From positions 806,001-870,000 of the forward strand of contig BEDY01000007.1 in the NCBI GenBank assembly GCA_002335605.1: 64,000 nucleotides of DNA, given 5' to 3'. The position numbers and the translations under genes were made by a program. Positions 34,369 to 45,201 of this stretch are shown here, one piece after another (the stretch's first letter is position 1; each line of letters begins with the position of its first letter). This DNA comes from Prillingera fragicola (Eukaryota; Basidiomycota; Tremellomycetes; Trichosporonales; Trichosporonaceae). The notes under the pieces were generated by a model. That model saw nothing but the letters and a program-made list of their open reading frames with translations. It was not told where the DNA came from and ran no database searches.

Positions 34369-34470
34369 CTACTGAACTGTCTGAAGCTGCATATACTGCT
34401 GGCCCACCTCGGCCTCGTACTCGTCTCGGTCCAGCACACGGACGAGGCAACCAGTCCTCGGGCAGCTGCA
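34369..34470 (-). pseudogene. C-terminal tail relic of the F-box-like family
   Basis: Minus frame ending at the TAG at 34371-34369 reads LVRVLDRDEYEAEVGQQYMQ then LQTVQ, nearly identical to LVRVLDRDEYAAEVGEEQLK at the end of the 34604-35605 gene, 130 bp away on the same strand. Nothing of the N-terminal part remains. A tandem duplicate reduced to its 3' end is the simplest explanation. Confidence 0.65.
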
Positions 34471-34603
34471 CCGCTCATCCCAACCAGTAGCACTTTGCAT
34501 ACCTACTATGAACATGAACCGCCGCGGGGCAGCCTCGCCGCGAAGATACTAGATGACTGTCATCGCGGCCGGGCCCCCTGAGAATGGGCCGGGGTTACAA
34601 AGC

Positions 34604-35605
34604 CTACTCCACAGTCTCCAGCTTTAGCTGCTCCTCCCCAACCTCTGCGGCATACTCGTCTCGGTCCAAAACCCTCACCAAACGTCGCTGCAAGGCTGGC
34701 ACCCCCCACGTCCACCAGTGCTCCAGCCCTACGTCTCCAAACCCAAGCAGGTGACCTGCCCCGACGACGCCGACGACGAGGTCCACTGTGATGTGTTGTC
34801 TCACAAGACTCCGGATGAGTATCAGAGCCCAAGCTCGTTCGCAGGCTTCTCCGTACCCGACAGCAGGTGTTGCGATTGACAAGCGCTCGAAATGGAACAC
34901 GACGTGTCGAAGACGCGGCACCCTTTCAAACCATGCCTGATACAAATGTGGCTGCGTTCCAGGAGGACGTCGGATATTCAGGACGATCCTGTCAATGCTT
35001 GGCAACGCAGAGATATCGGGCGGAAGCTGTGGGACGTCTGCCGCGTACACAAAGAGGACTATAGTCCTGACAGTGTTGAAGGACGTGAGGTAGGGTACTA
35101 GACGACCTTTGCTGCAGGGTCGCAGCCGAAGAGTACGGAGCTTTGGATAGCAAATACTGTTTATGCCCATCATCGGCAAGGTGATGACGATCAGCTCCCC
35201 GATAATGTCGAGCGTGCGCGTCCGTCTGGACAGTTCGTGCGCAAGTCGTTCGCCGGGTAGGAGCGTCGGAGCCACTCGGCATTTGCATTCCGCACTTACT
35301 CCACTTAGTTGAGAGACTTGTGGAATTGAGCCAAACCGGCTGCGGATGATTGGAGCCGCTAGTGACGAGGAGGATTGCTCAATCACCAGGTGCTGCGCAA
35401 GCAAGACCACGAGACGCGGCGCTACCAGCTTGTACATGTCCCAGGAGGTTGTCCGTAAAATCTGCAGAGAGCCTACCGGTGCGTTGGCGATAATCAGGTC
35501 AATGATGTGGGGGAAGCTGGCATGGCCGATGACAACCGGGGGTTGTTCGGCGTCGTGTGGGAGGGTAGCAAGGCTTCCTGTACGTGTCTCGGGTTTGGCG
35601 GACAT
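34604..35605 (-). CDS. F-box-like/leucine-rich family protein, intact copy
   Basis: 333 residues in one open frame. The start region HASFPHIIDLIIANAPVGSL then QILRTTSWDMYKLVAPRLV resembles a degenerate F-box helix set; the rest shows leucine-rich, beta-strand/helix alternation (YPKLRTLRLRPCSKGRLVPY; RIVLNIRRPPG) as in substrate-binding parts of F-box proteins. It ends LKLETVE, like the 25606 gene. A possible alternative intron starts at GTAAGTGCGG within GVSAECKC but is not required. This is the only clearly intact member of a local family with three other full or partial copies between 25.6 and 35.6 kb. Recruitment of targets to a ubiquitin ligase is a guess from fold only. Confidence 0.65.
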   Translation of the reverse strand: MSAKPETRTGSLATLPHDAEQPPVVIGHASFPHIIDLIIANAPVGSLQILRTTSWDMYKLVAPRLVVLLAQHLVIEQSSSSLAAPIIRSRFGSIPQVSQLSGVSAECKCRVAPTLLPGERLAHELSRRTRTLDIIGELIVITLPMMGINSICYPKLRTLRLRPCSKGRLVPYLTSFNTVRTIVLFVYAADVPQLPPDISALPSIDRIVLNIRRPPGTQPHLYQAWFERVPRLRHVVFHFERLSIATPAVGYGEACERAWALILIRSLVRQHITVDLVVGVVGAGHLLGFGDVGLEHWWTWGVPALQRRLVRVLDRDEYAAEVGEEQLKLETVE

Positions 35606-35819
35606 GGTGCAATGTCGTGTGAGAAAATTATTACTCTGTGAGTTGGAGAGATAGGAAAGACAAAGAGAAAACTTTAGAGAAACGAAAGAGGCAGAGAGTA
35701 TGTGTGAGCTCTGCGTGAAGTGCGACGGTCATCAGTTAGTTGTGTCGTGTGAGCCCCAGCACATCACATTCCACTCTGTAAGCACTACAACCCCCTCCCT
35801 CAAGCGGGTCCGAGCTCCT

Positions 35820-37243
35820 CTAGTGCTTCGCAGCCACCGCATCCCACTCGCCGGCCTGCAAAGTAGTCAAGAACCGCCAAAGCGCCTCTGCGACCTCGGT
35901 CGGCTTTTCCTGGACAATCAAATGTCCACACCCCAGCACGCGTTCGTTCCTCGCCCTTCGGGGCCGCCAGACAATCTCGTTTGCGCACTGCGTACCGCCC
36001 ATCCAACTGCTGTCCTCGCCCATGACGAAGCCGACAGGGACAGTAAGCTCAGGGAGCCGGTCCCAGCCGCGCTGGGTGCCGTTTGGGTCGGAGAAGATTG
36101 CCGCCTCGGCCCAGCGCGGGGTTGCCAGTTGCACCTCCTTGCCGCTACCGTAGGGGACGAGCGAGTGGGAGATGAACAGGTCGAACACGTCTTGGTCCCA
36201 CGCTTTAAACAGCGGGTTGGTCCGCATTGTCGCGGCGTCTGCGGCTGACGGCCACTCGGATCGGCGCTTAAGTGCGGCGAGAGGGATTGGGTAACCCACT
36301 TTCGCTTGGGCGTTGCCGAGGCCAGGCTGGACCATTGGTTCGGTCAGGAAGAGAGCGGAGAAGAGCTCTGGCTTGGCGACGGCGGCGTGCACGAGTCCGT
36401 TACCGCCAATGGAGTGGCCCACGCCAACAACAGGCGGCGCGCGCTCGGTGTCGCTCCAGGACAACTGGTAGGGGACGTCGCGCTTGCCAACGGCGGTGGG
36501 GAGCACGTGCTGCACAAAATTGAGCGAGTCGCGCGCATTGTCCATCCAAGAGTAGATCTCGGACAGCTTGCCAGAGTTCAGGTCGACAGATGACCCGTGG
36601 TGCGTGTCTTCCAGCAGCCAGACTTCATTGACGGCAGTGTTCGTGGGCTTTGACAGCGGGTTGTTGGTACCAAAGAGACCGCCCTTGGTCGTCGGCGTTT
36701 TGGACAGTGCGCGGTTCAGAGCCGGGTACCAGAGCTATCATCAGCGTCACCCACGACAGAACTCACCTCCTTGCCCAGCCCGTTCGCATGCGTCACGACC
36801 AGGACAATCCCGCCGTCGACTGGCTCGTCCCTACGCCACCGCTCGGCGACGTTCCACTGCGCAGGCTGGCCCCCGTCTTTGGCCTCGTCCGCACCCCACT
36901 CAGTCGCGCCGTGCCGAACCTTGATACTGTAGTCCCTCTCCGCTACAATGCGCCTCCCCCTCTCCTCCTTGCTCTCGCTACCTTTCGGCTCGGGCCCAAA
37001 CGGCGCGCTCTCGCGGACACAACTCCCGCGCGACTCTTTCAGCTGCTTGGGCCACGCGGACGGCGCTGCGTGGAGGGTACGTGTGAAGCCTACCGGCGGG
37101 GCGGGAAAGTCTGGGCGCGCGGGGTGGGCTGGCGCTGTCGCCTTTGGAGGGCGGGAGAGGGGGAGGAGCGTGTACGGAGGCACCACTGGGGAGGGGGCCA
37201 GGGAGGGTTTCGCCCACTGTGGGAAGGAGGTGACCGGGGGCAT
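35820..37243 (-). CDS. Alpha/beta hydrolase, 2 exons
   Basis: Predicted 463 residues; exons 37243-36767 and 36734-35820 flank a 32-nt GTGAGT...GATAG intron, phase 0 both sides. The N-terminal 90 residues are Pro-rich. The fold begins near IVLVVTHANGLGKELWYPAL, where HANG supplies the oxyanion region; VVGVGHSIGGNG holds the nucleophile elbow with Ser267; the Asp is probably in VPVGFVMGEDSSW, and CGHLIVQEKP supplies the catalytic His. This layout matches the fungal AB-hydrolase group that includes peroxisomal lipase-like Lpx1, but the C-terminus AAKH is not a standard targeting signal. Substrate unknown (ester, lipid or thioester). Confidence 0.88.
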
Positions 37244-38232
37244 TGTGTTGGTGTGTCTGATTCAGAGTTGTTGGAGGATGGGAGATGGTCGATGTGAGAT
37301 GTAGATGTGCGGTTATGAACATGTAGCCGGGGGTGGACCGGCATCCTCGGTCTTGGCCGAGGCTCACAAATGCTGACTACACGGCCGCCAGATGATACCT
37401 GTCGCCTTTGCTTGTTCCTGTAGGCATGTAGTCAGTTGCCCAAACCCAGGTCTCTCTCATGCTCTGTTCCGCATACGTTCTCGCCCACTGATGCTGCTCA
37501 ACCATCGTTTGTCGCTGGCTGCTGGTAGACAGGACCGGTTAATTCGCCTAGGAAATGCCGAGGCTGTTGTTGCCAAGCAATTGCCGGTCGGAACGAGACA
37601 CTGTTCCGCATCCTTGTTCACTGCCAACTGGCTCCCTTTGCAGCTCTCTTCACTCATGATCACTCACCTACGGCATAGACACGTCCCAAAGCAGGGCTAA
37701 AGACAGCTAAGCCAGTTGACAGCATCCTCCCCATCCCTCAGTTCGATCGAGCATCATCGCCCTGACGTTCGCTTGGCCAACGTCAAGTACACATCAACGG
37801 ATGTCCTTCAAAGTACAGAGGATGGCGCCTGACAGTCTTGGGCACTTGGATTGATGGCTCGGTGCTGATTTCTTGACTAGGCAGCCCACATGTATCAAGC
37901 GGCGCACGTCGCTTATGGCCCAGGCGTAGCGACAGATTGGGGATGTTTGATTGCTAAACACTGCACAAAGGACAACGATGTCACTTCTAACGCCTCAGCG
38001 CATGCTTGGCGAGATGTTGTTGGCATGAGGGCCTCTACACGACTGTTGGGCGTCAGCGCAGCTGCACGTCCGAGACACAGTGACACATACCTCGATGTGG
38101 TGTCTCTCGCTAAGAGTGGCCACACCTGATACCAAGAGCTTCAGGCCAATGCTACTTCTTAACCAGCCGATCTCCATCTCGATATCAACTGCGCCACGTC
38201 TACTGCAATTCCCACCCACCCTCGCCACCGCC
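37244..38232. other. Divergent intergenic region
   Basis: Shared upstream region of the hydrolase (minus) and the DUF6534 gene (plus). Short frames only; no motif cluster recognised. Confidence 0.5.
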
Positions 38233-39396
38233 ATGCAGCTCCGAGGCAACCGCAATCTTAGTGAGCAGGCTGCAGCTGCAGCCTTTGCTCCGCAAGAAAC
38301 CTTCAGTCTGAACTGCTTCTTCGCCCAAGCCATTATCGACATCTTTCTGGCCGGCGTCCTCACCATGCAGCTATACACCTACGTCTTTCACCAGTCCCAC
38401 CGGCGCGACTCAATCTACACCCAGGCCATTGTCGTCTGCACCGCGCTCGTAGCATGCGCCGTCTCAGCTCTCATTGCTTGGTGGACCTCGTACCTGATGG
38501 TCCACAACTTTGGCACGTACCTTGCCTTCTACGAGATTGACAAATCTACCTGGTTCCCCCTCCTAGACGCCGTTGCGGCCGCCTTGGCCCAGATGCTTTT
38601 TGGCTACCGCGCCTATGTCCTCGCCAACCGCAACCGACTTCTCGCACTCGTCCTCGCCCTCCTCATCACCACGTGCATCGTCTCCACGGTCACACTCAAG
38701 ATTCTCTCGGACGGCATCGACTCGCAAGCAGACGGGCGCATTCTCAAAGTCCCTCAAGGGCTCTGGCTCAGTGCTAGCGCGGCGACAGACACAATCATCA
38801 CAGCCACTATCGCCATTGCCCTCACCCGACTACGAAAGCGGGCACCGTTTGGGAGCACTTCAGCCCTCGTCGCGCGGCTCGTGAGGATGACCTTTGAGAC
38901 CCAACTGCCGCCCACGCTACTTGCTCTCGGCTTCCTGATTCAATTCTTCACCCACCCCCAGAGCTACATCGGTGTCCTTCTCCAGGGCGTGCTATCCAAA
39001 GTCTACGCCGTCGGCGTGCTGTACACTCTCAACGCTAGGATCAACTTTTTGCCAACTTCAGTGACGACGCTCGCTGACGAAGCTGTGAGTCACTTCTCCC
39101 TGACGGGTCCTGACTAGTGCAGAGGCAAGACACACGTGTCGTCGTGTCTGTCATTGTCGATCCGACAACGTACGACGTGAGTAACCGTCCACACAAACGC
39201 TGACAGACAGGGCGGGTCAAGTGGTCGCCAGGATGTCGAAGCGGCGCCACAAGATCTATCTGATAAGAGTGTGGAGAGTCAGAGCGTCGAGATGAAGCGG
39301 CCTGTGCATGAACCAGGCGAGACACTATTTGGCCGCTCCTCGCGTGCTACCATGTCCTACACGGCCCCCAGCGCCGACGATCCGACAACGGCGTAG
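38233..39396 (+). CDS. DUF6534-type seven-helix membrane protein, 3 exons
   Basis: Predicted 363 residues; exons 38233-39084, 39123-39176 and 39211-39396, introns 38 and 34 nt, all in phase. The start at 38233 follows GCC-ACC-GCC and is preferred over the ATG at 38080. Seven hydrophobic helices can be picked out, with YTYVFHQSHRRDSIYTQAIV after the second and LVRMTFETQLPPTLLALGF before the last two, a pattern typical of the DUF6534 proteins expanded in basidiomycetes. A cytoplasmic tail of about 80 residues follows, rich in Ser and charged residues, encoded by exons 2 and 3. Function of the family is unknown; a receptor-like role is often suggested but unproven. Confidence 0.85.
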
Positions 39397-40651
39397 CCCG
39401 CCGTTGCCTCTTTCGATCCGCCATATGCGACACCGCCCTCCGTCCTCCACTACGCTCCAAACGTTTGGGGGCTGTCACCGGGCGGACTCGCATTCAAAGA
39501 TCGCATAGGTTGTACGCCGCCTTGTTCCTCATGTCGCTCCTTGGTTCCTCAAAGTCTGGATGATACAAGTGCCTGGACGCCACCAAAGTTTTCTTGATGT
39601 TTTGCATTGTTCTCTTGTCTCACTCACTCTTACCCAACAGATGGGACGCTGCTGCGGCAAGCAGAACCCTCCTTCATTGACATAAGAAAGCCCACCTCGC
39701 TTCGCACTAGGCGCCATGAACCGCTGTCACTCGCATGGCGGGCACTACGGATGTTGATCCAAGGAGTTGCTACTGAACTGAACAGGCCGCCGTGGCGGGT
39801 TCCTGAGGCATCCATGTTCTGCGCAAGGAACACGATAGGAACACCAGGGTTGTTGCTGCCAAGAGTACTCCACCGGACGGTGGGCTGTTCTGGGATTCGA
39901 GGGGTCTTGGTATTCCTGCCCATGCTAATATCGGAAGCTGAGCTTGCATACCCTCGCCATTGAGCTGTGAGGAAGCTAAACGTGGCTAGCATCTAGTGTG
40001 TCTAGTAGGGTCTTGGCAAAGGTTGGTTCTCTCAACTCTTCATGCTTTTCTACAAACCTTCGTTTCACCCCCTAAGACGATCTGGCTCCACTGGAGACGT
40101 ACTCTTCAAACGTTTCAAAAGCTTCAAGCACAACAGCAAGCGACGCCATGCTTGCCAGTATACGACACAAGGAACGAACAATGCAGGGTGGAGAGAGGTC
40201 GCACGACATTGTCCCTGCGTGCCTGCTTTATCTCTCCTAAAGAGCAGCCAACCACTGCTCGTCAACGCCACTACCCCACAGACCATGGAACCCACTGACC
40301 CACGCACGCACGAGGAGCAGCACTGCATAACGTCCTCGCAGACACACCAGTGCCTGCCGAGCAAAGTCTGATGCAAGGAGCCCTTCTCTTCGCCATGAGT
40401 TGTCTTGTTCCGCGCAGTCACTAGGGAGCTGTACCGGCATGCAGGTCGCTCGTCTTCCTGACACCCAAAGCTTGATTTCCCCAGTGTCGACGCCGTTGCC
40501 CCAGAATCGCTTCTAGTGACCTGGCGGCCAGCGCGGCTGTAGTGAGTGTGGGCACCCCGCCCCGCCGTTACGAGACTTGTGTCCTCTCCACAGTGGTCGA
40601 TAACATATATAAGACCGCAGCGCATCTCGCATTGACCCCCACAACATCAAA
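39397..40651. other. Intergenic region, one doubtful frame
   Basis: A minus frame at 39992-39630 (120 codons) reads like protein in places (GVPIVFLAQNMDASG) but has no domain and overlaps an equally long plus frame, so it is not called. The end carries the TATA element of the carbonic anhydrase gene. Confidence 0.4.
40606..40612 (+). promoter_or_regulatory. TATA element of the carbonic anhydrase gene
   Basis: TATATAA lies 46 bp upstream of the ATG at 40652, so the transcribed leader would be very short. Confidence 0.55.
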
Positions 40652-41366
40652 ATGCGCTTCACCTTCACCCTCCTCGCCCTCGCCGCCTCGACTCTCGCCC
40701 GCCCCGTGCGCCGCGACGGTGCCCCGGCCTCGGACCAGTGCGCGACGGCCAAGCCCACGCTCCAGTCCTACTTTGACACCAACAAGCTGTGGGCAAACGC
40801 CCAGACCCCCGAGACGCTCGCCAAGCTTGCGGCGGGCCAGAACCCCGACCTGCTCTGGATCGGCTGCGGAGACTCGCGGGTGCCCGAGAGTGTTGTCATG
40901 GCGCGCAAGCCTGGAGAGGTCTTTACCCACGTAGGTTACTCTTATCCTTCTCTTGCTTGCCCTAACGGTACAGCGCAACATTGCCAACCAGTTCCACCCC
41001 GACGACGACTCGGCCAACGCGGTGCTGCACTACGCCGTCCTCGAGGTCGGGGTCAGCCACGTCGCGGTCGTCGGCCACACGTCCTGCGGTGGCGCCAAGG
41101 CAGCCTTGGCAGCCAACACGACCGACGACACGACCCACCTCGGCCGCTTCCTCAAGCCCCTCATCGAGCTCAAGGCCACCATCGAGGGGGAAGTCACCCT
41201 CGACGCACTCATCCACGCCAACGTCCAGGCCCAGATCGAGAACGTCGTCGCGTCGCCTACGATCCAGACTGCTTGGGGCGAGGGAAAGAATGTCTCGGTG
41301 CACGGGTGGCTGTTCCATCTCGACACTGGGCTGCTGGAGGACTTGGGCATGTCGCAGAGTTTGTAA
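40652..41366 (+). CDS. Secreted beta-carbonic anhydrase, 2 exons
   Basis: Predicted 223 residues; exons 40652-40930 and 40974-41366 around a 43-nt intron. Beta-class enzymes convert carbon dioxide and water to bicarbonate. The zinc ligands are present: Cys72 with Asp74 and Arg76 in CGDSR, then His128 and Cys131 in HTSCGG. The first 17 residues (MRFTFTLLALAASTLAR) form a signal peptide, followed by a basic RR-D site that may be cut by a Kex2-like protease. Most fungal beta enzymes are cytosolic or mitochondrial, so a secreted form is notable; it may act at the cell surface or in the vacuolar route. Length is normal. TATA box and short leader suggest regulated expression. Confidence 0.92.
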
Positions 41367-42334
41367 TGGGGTATCTCCAGTCATCTAGAATGCATCTGCG
41401 TGCAGCGACAATGGCGTAGTGGCGTAGCCAAGGGGGTTGTATGTGGCGCCGCCTTGCCTCTTTGTCCTCACACGCTTTTCCAACTCACCAAACAGACGTA
41501 TCTCGTCCGTAACATCTCTACTGACGCAGGCATACGTGCATACCCTACTGACACGACATGTTGAAGACCGCTACCAAGAGCAAACAAAGAGCACCTATTG
41601 GGCAGACTGGACGATTTCGGCAAAGACCGGCTTAAACCCGAGATCTTATCTCGTACCGAGTTGCTTAGACGACACAATGGCACAAAGTCGCTCCACAGCT
41701 GCCCTATGGTAGGCGAACGGCATCTGTCTTCTACTCCGGCCCCATTGAGACGGCGGGCAAAGCCCAGCAGGTCCGCCCGGTCCGACGACATCCACATGTC
41801 CAGCGGGCTGGCGAGATCCTGAGCGTTGTAAAGTTGCGCCGTCTTGGCAGGCATCGTGGTTGGGCTTGGCGGGTGTCAATACCATGCGGACCAGTGACGA
41901 CGTAAAGCGTATGCTGCGGATGCTGCGGATTGGGTGCTGCTGCTCGCACTGCTCCACTTTGAGTTGGGCGGGGCTAGCATGTGGTGTGCCTTTAGGTACA
42001 GAGGAACGGGGGTGGTGAGTGTGGCGACGAGGTGACTTACATATCGATGTGGCGGTCAGCACCAGCTTCATTAGAATATCTGGCCTCTAAATGGTCTGCA
42101 AAGGATTCTATGCGTGTACTGCGTCATGTCAATCGGCAATGAAGAGCTGGAGGCAACTTGAACGCTGCATGTCCAACACGACATAGACCATTGGTGCCTG
42201 CCCCGTTTCCAGTATGTCAGCCTGCCATTCCCGGTAAACGCCAAGCTTGGCTTGTAGCGCTGTGCGGTAGGATAGGGTAATGTACATGCATCAACCCATC
42301 TATCGCGCTCCAGCACGAGGCATACAAAAACAGC
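41367..42334. other. Intergenic region with a possible protease relic
   Basis: Apart from the doubtful fragment at 41640-42071, no feature is supported between the carbonic anhydrase and the thioredoxin-like protein gene. Confidence 0.4.
41640..42071 (-). pseudogene. Possible N-terminal relic of a secreted metallocarboxypeptidase
   Basis: From the ATG at 42071 the minus strand reads MKLVLTATSI, like a signal-peptide start, followed at once by a GTAAGT donor. Further on, PQHTLYVVTGPHG in one frame and MPAKTAQLYNAQDLASPLDM then WMSSDRADLL in another resemble the propeptide of M14 carboxypeptidases. The two frames are not joined by a convincing intron and no zinc-binding H-x-x-E follows. A truncated copy is suspected; the family assignment is weak. 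Confidence 0.25.
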
Positions 42335-45201
42335 CTAAACGACTGGACTGCTCAAAGGTTGAGCCGGACGACTATAATCAACAATATACGGCACCTGCCC
42401 CTTCACCTCGCGCATGCTGCCTTGGTGGCCGAGCTCCCTCGATGGCCTTTCCGGCGCGTGTTCTCTCTCCTCCTCCTCCTCTGCCGCCTCCTCTTCCTCT
42501 GCCCCTGCCTCTGTTCTCACCCGTCCCTCAAGCTTGGCCTGCGCCACACTCGGACCCCCACCGACGATATCATTTGCGATGTCGTGCAGCTGCAACGTCC
42601 CGCTCTCAGGCCGAGCAGCAGCAAACACAGTCGCAGCACCGGGCGGAGGACCAGACAAGGCCGCGCCACCCCGGCGGCCCACCAGCGGCCTCCCCTTCTC
42701 GGGCCCCGGAACAGGACAACTAAACATGTACTCGTAATCGTCGTCGTCGTCGGAGGCAAACGAGTCGTCGTACTTGAACAGGTCCCCGTCGTCGTCCGTC
42801 TCGTACGCGCCGACACTGCTGTCACGGAGCACCCAGCCTGCCCCTAACGCCGTGGAGGTGCTTGAGCGGTTGTCGGCCGCGCGCGGGGGAGACGCGGTGG
42901 GTGGCGGGGCGTATGCGAGGCTGGCACTTTGGGGCGAGGCTCGAGGATGGGGGCGATCCATTATGCGGCCGCCGTAGGCGTTGCCGTAGTTGGCATGGGG
43001 GTTGCAATACGCGTTGCCGTAAGCGGCGTTGCTCATGCCGACGCTGTACCCGTTGGCGCTAGCGCTGGCACGCTCCATGGCATACACCGCCGCTGGCGAG
43101 GGCATGGGCGGAACTGGCGGAACATCCTCGGCGCCCCACGGCTGCTCCTCCCCACTCCTCGACGCATACGACCTCGCAGAGTGCATGCTGCCGGCAGCTG
43201 AGTGCACGCTGTGCGCAGTCTGCGTACTGTGATCACTGGGCCGACGGGAGAGGACGTGCTTGGTCGTCGGGAAAGCAAAGAATAACGGTGGCGGCGCGAG
43301 GTGGCCTTCCACCTCGGGCTCTTCCTGGATTGTGGTTACCGGCGGCGAGTCAGTGTTCGACCTATTCTTGCGTGACGACCGGCGACGGATACGGTCCATG
43401 CCCTGTTCACGCAGAATGCGCCATTCGACCATTTCCTTCTGCAGATTCTCCAGCGCGACCATTGACTGGTGCTCGTCGGGAAGATCGGGGTCGGCTTTGA
43501 GTGGGTCGGACACGCCAGCGACACGCGCCAGGTCGGCGGCCTCAAAGTGGTCTATTGTCAGCCCAGGCGGCAGGTATCACTTACCATATCGGTTGCCCAT
43601 GCGATGTGCCCATTCGCACTTGTACCCCGAAAACCCGGACGAGATGATAAACTCGCCACCGAGCTGCTGGGCCTTTCCTGGATCGCCTAGAGGCAAGTTG
43701 ATCAGGCCATCCTGGACATTCAGCATTGCTGTGGCAAAAGTAACGCACCTTTACACCCCGCGCAGTCTGCGCCAATGGCCCTCCGCGGTAATACTTTGGC
43801 TTTTCGGCGTTGGGTGGCAGCTTGCCAAGGGGAGTCGTCCACTTTTCTGCCAGTCTGCGCTGTCAGCGCTCCATACTAGACTATCGTAACTGCACCATCC
43901 CTCAGAGGGGTCCGGTAGGCAACGGCGACTCACCCAAACAAGTTGTACAACTTCAACGGTTTGGGATCCACAAGAATCTCAAACGGCGACCCAGTGTACT
44001 CGCGATACCTCTTCAACATCCTCCACGATCCATTCGTGACGACAACCAACCGGACGCGCGCTCGGGCAAACGCTTCCGGGTCAAGCAACCCCAACGACCG
44101 CATGTAATCCTGACACTGCCCACACCAGAACATCCTGATGAAAATCAAAATAGTGCGCACAGGCGGGAGGGCAGGCAGGGGCGGTTCCCTCGGGTGCTGG
44201 TCGTTGACGGCCGTCGTGTCGCTGTCAGCCGACCAGGCCGATTGCCGCGCGTCCGGTGTGGGCGGCGCGGGGCGGGTGGGCAGCAGCCACCGTGTGCTTG
44301 CTGCGCTCACGCTCGTGTTGCGCGTGTGCGTGCTGCCAGCGTCCGGCGAGCCGGGGGCCAGCGAGGACGGGTAGCTTGGGCCCAGCGAAGACGAGTAGCT
44401 TGGGCCCGGCGCGTGGCCGTTGGAGGAGCCCACGTTTCCGAGTCCGAGACCTTGGAGTTGCGCAGAACTCGACGGTGCAGCTGCGCCAATCGACGCACTC
44501 GGGTCGGCCCAGTCTGGAAACAAGCTGCCGACGCGGACCATTTCGCCGTCCTCGTCAACCAACTCGTACTCTGCCGCCACGGACAAGTCTGCCGGCGACA
44601 ACGGCGCGTGCTTTGCCTCTACTGCCTCGAGTTCCGCCGCCTCGGCCGCACCGGCAGATAGCGCGTGCGCGTGGCTGAGATGCATGTGCGAGTCGCGGCT
44701 GCGCGCGACCCGGAGAAGGTCAAACACGGACGCAGAGGTGCTCGTGCCGGTGCCCGCCTCGTAGGGCTGCAGATGGGCTGCGCGCGCCTGTGGGTGGAGG
44801 TCTGGGGGGTCAAAGACGGACACTGGCGGTGAGGGGGGCATGGGTGGTGGAGGTAGGGGTGTGGGAGGAAGGGGTTTTGAGGTTTGTGGTTTGCCAAAGA
44901 CTGCAAAGTCGCGTGGGACGGGTGGTGACGCGCCGGACTTGAATGCGGGGTGGCCCTCTTGGGAGATTGGTGATGGTGGCTGCGAGTTGGCGCGAAAGCT
45001 CGATGGTGAGCGGTCTTTGACGCTGTGGATCGATTTCGGTGGTGTGAGCTCTGGGACCATGCGAGGGTGTAGTGGGTGGGCGTGGTGCTGGGACGTCGCG
45101 TGAAGAGCCGCTGCGGGGGGTAGCGGGGGCAGGGGCATCGATGGCGGCCGTGAAGGCCAGACTGAACGAGGAGGGGTCAGTTCGGCCAGGTCAGAAGCCA
45201 T
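42335..45201 (-). CDS. AhpC/TSA-like thioredoxin-fold protein with long disordered arms, 4 exons
   Basis: Predicted 908 residues; exons 45201-43934, 43854-43757, 43728-43585 and 43551-42335, introns 79, 28 and 33 nt. The central domain (about 345-500) belongs to the AhpC/TSA_2 (PRXL2-like) group: TILIFIRMFWCGQCQDYM with a C-x-x-C pair at Cys360/Cys363, VVVTNGSWRMLKRYREYTG, then GDPGKAQQLGGEFI. Such domains fold like peroxiredoxins and may reduce or sense peroxides. About 340 residues before it are Pro/Ser-rich, and about 400 after it are low-complexity with acidic runs (SFASDDDDDYEYMF; EEEEAAEEEEEREH). The arms suggest a scaffold or regulator rather than a simple enzyme. The 28-nt intron 2 is needed to keep the domain in frame. 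Confidence 0.85.
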
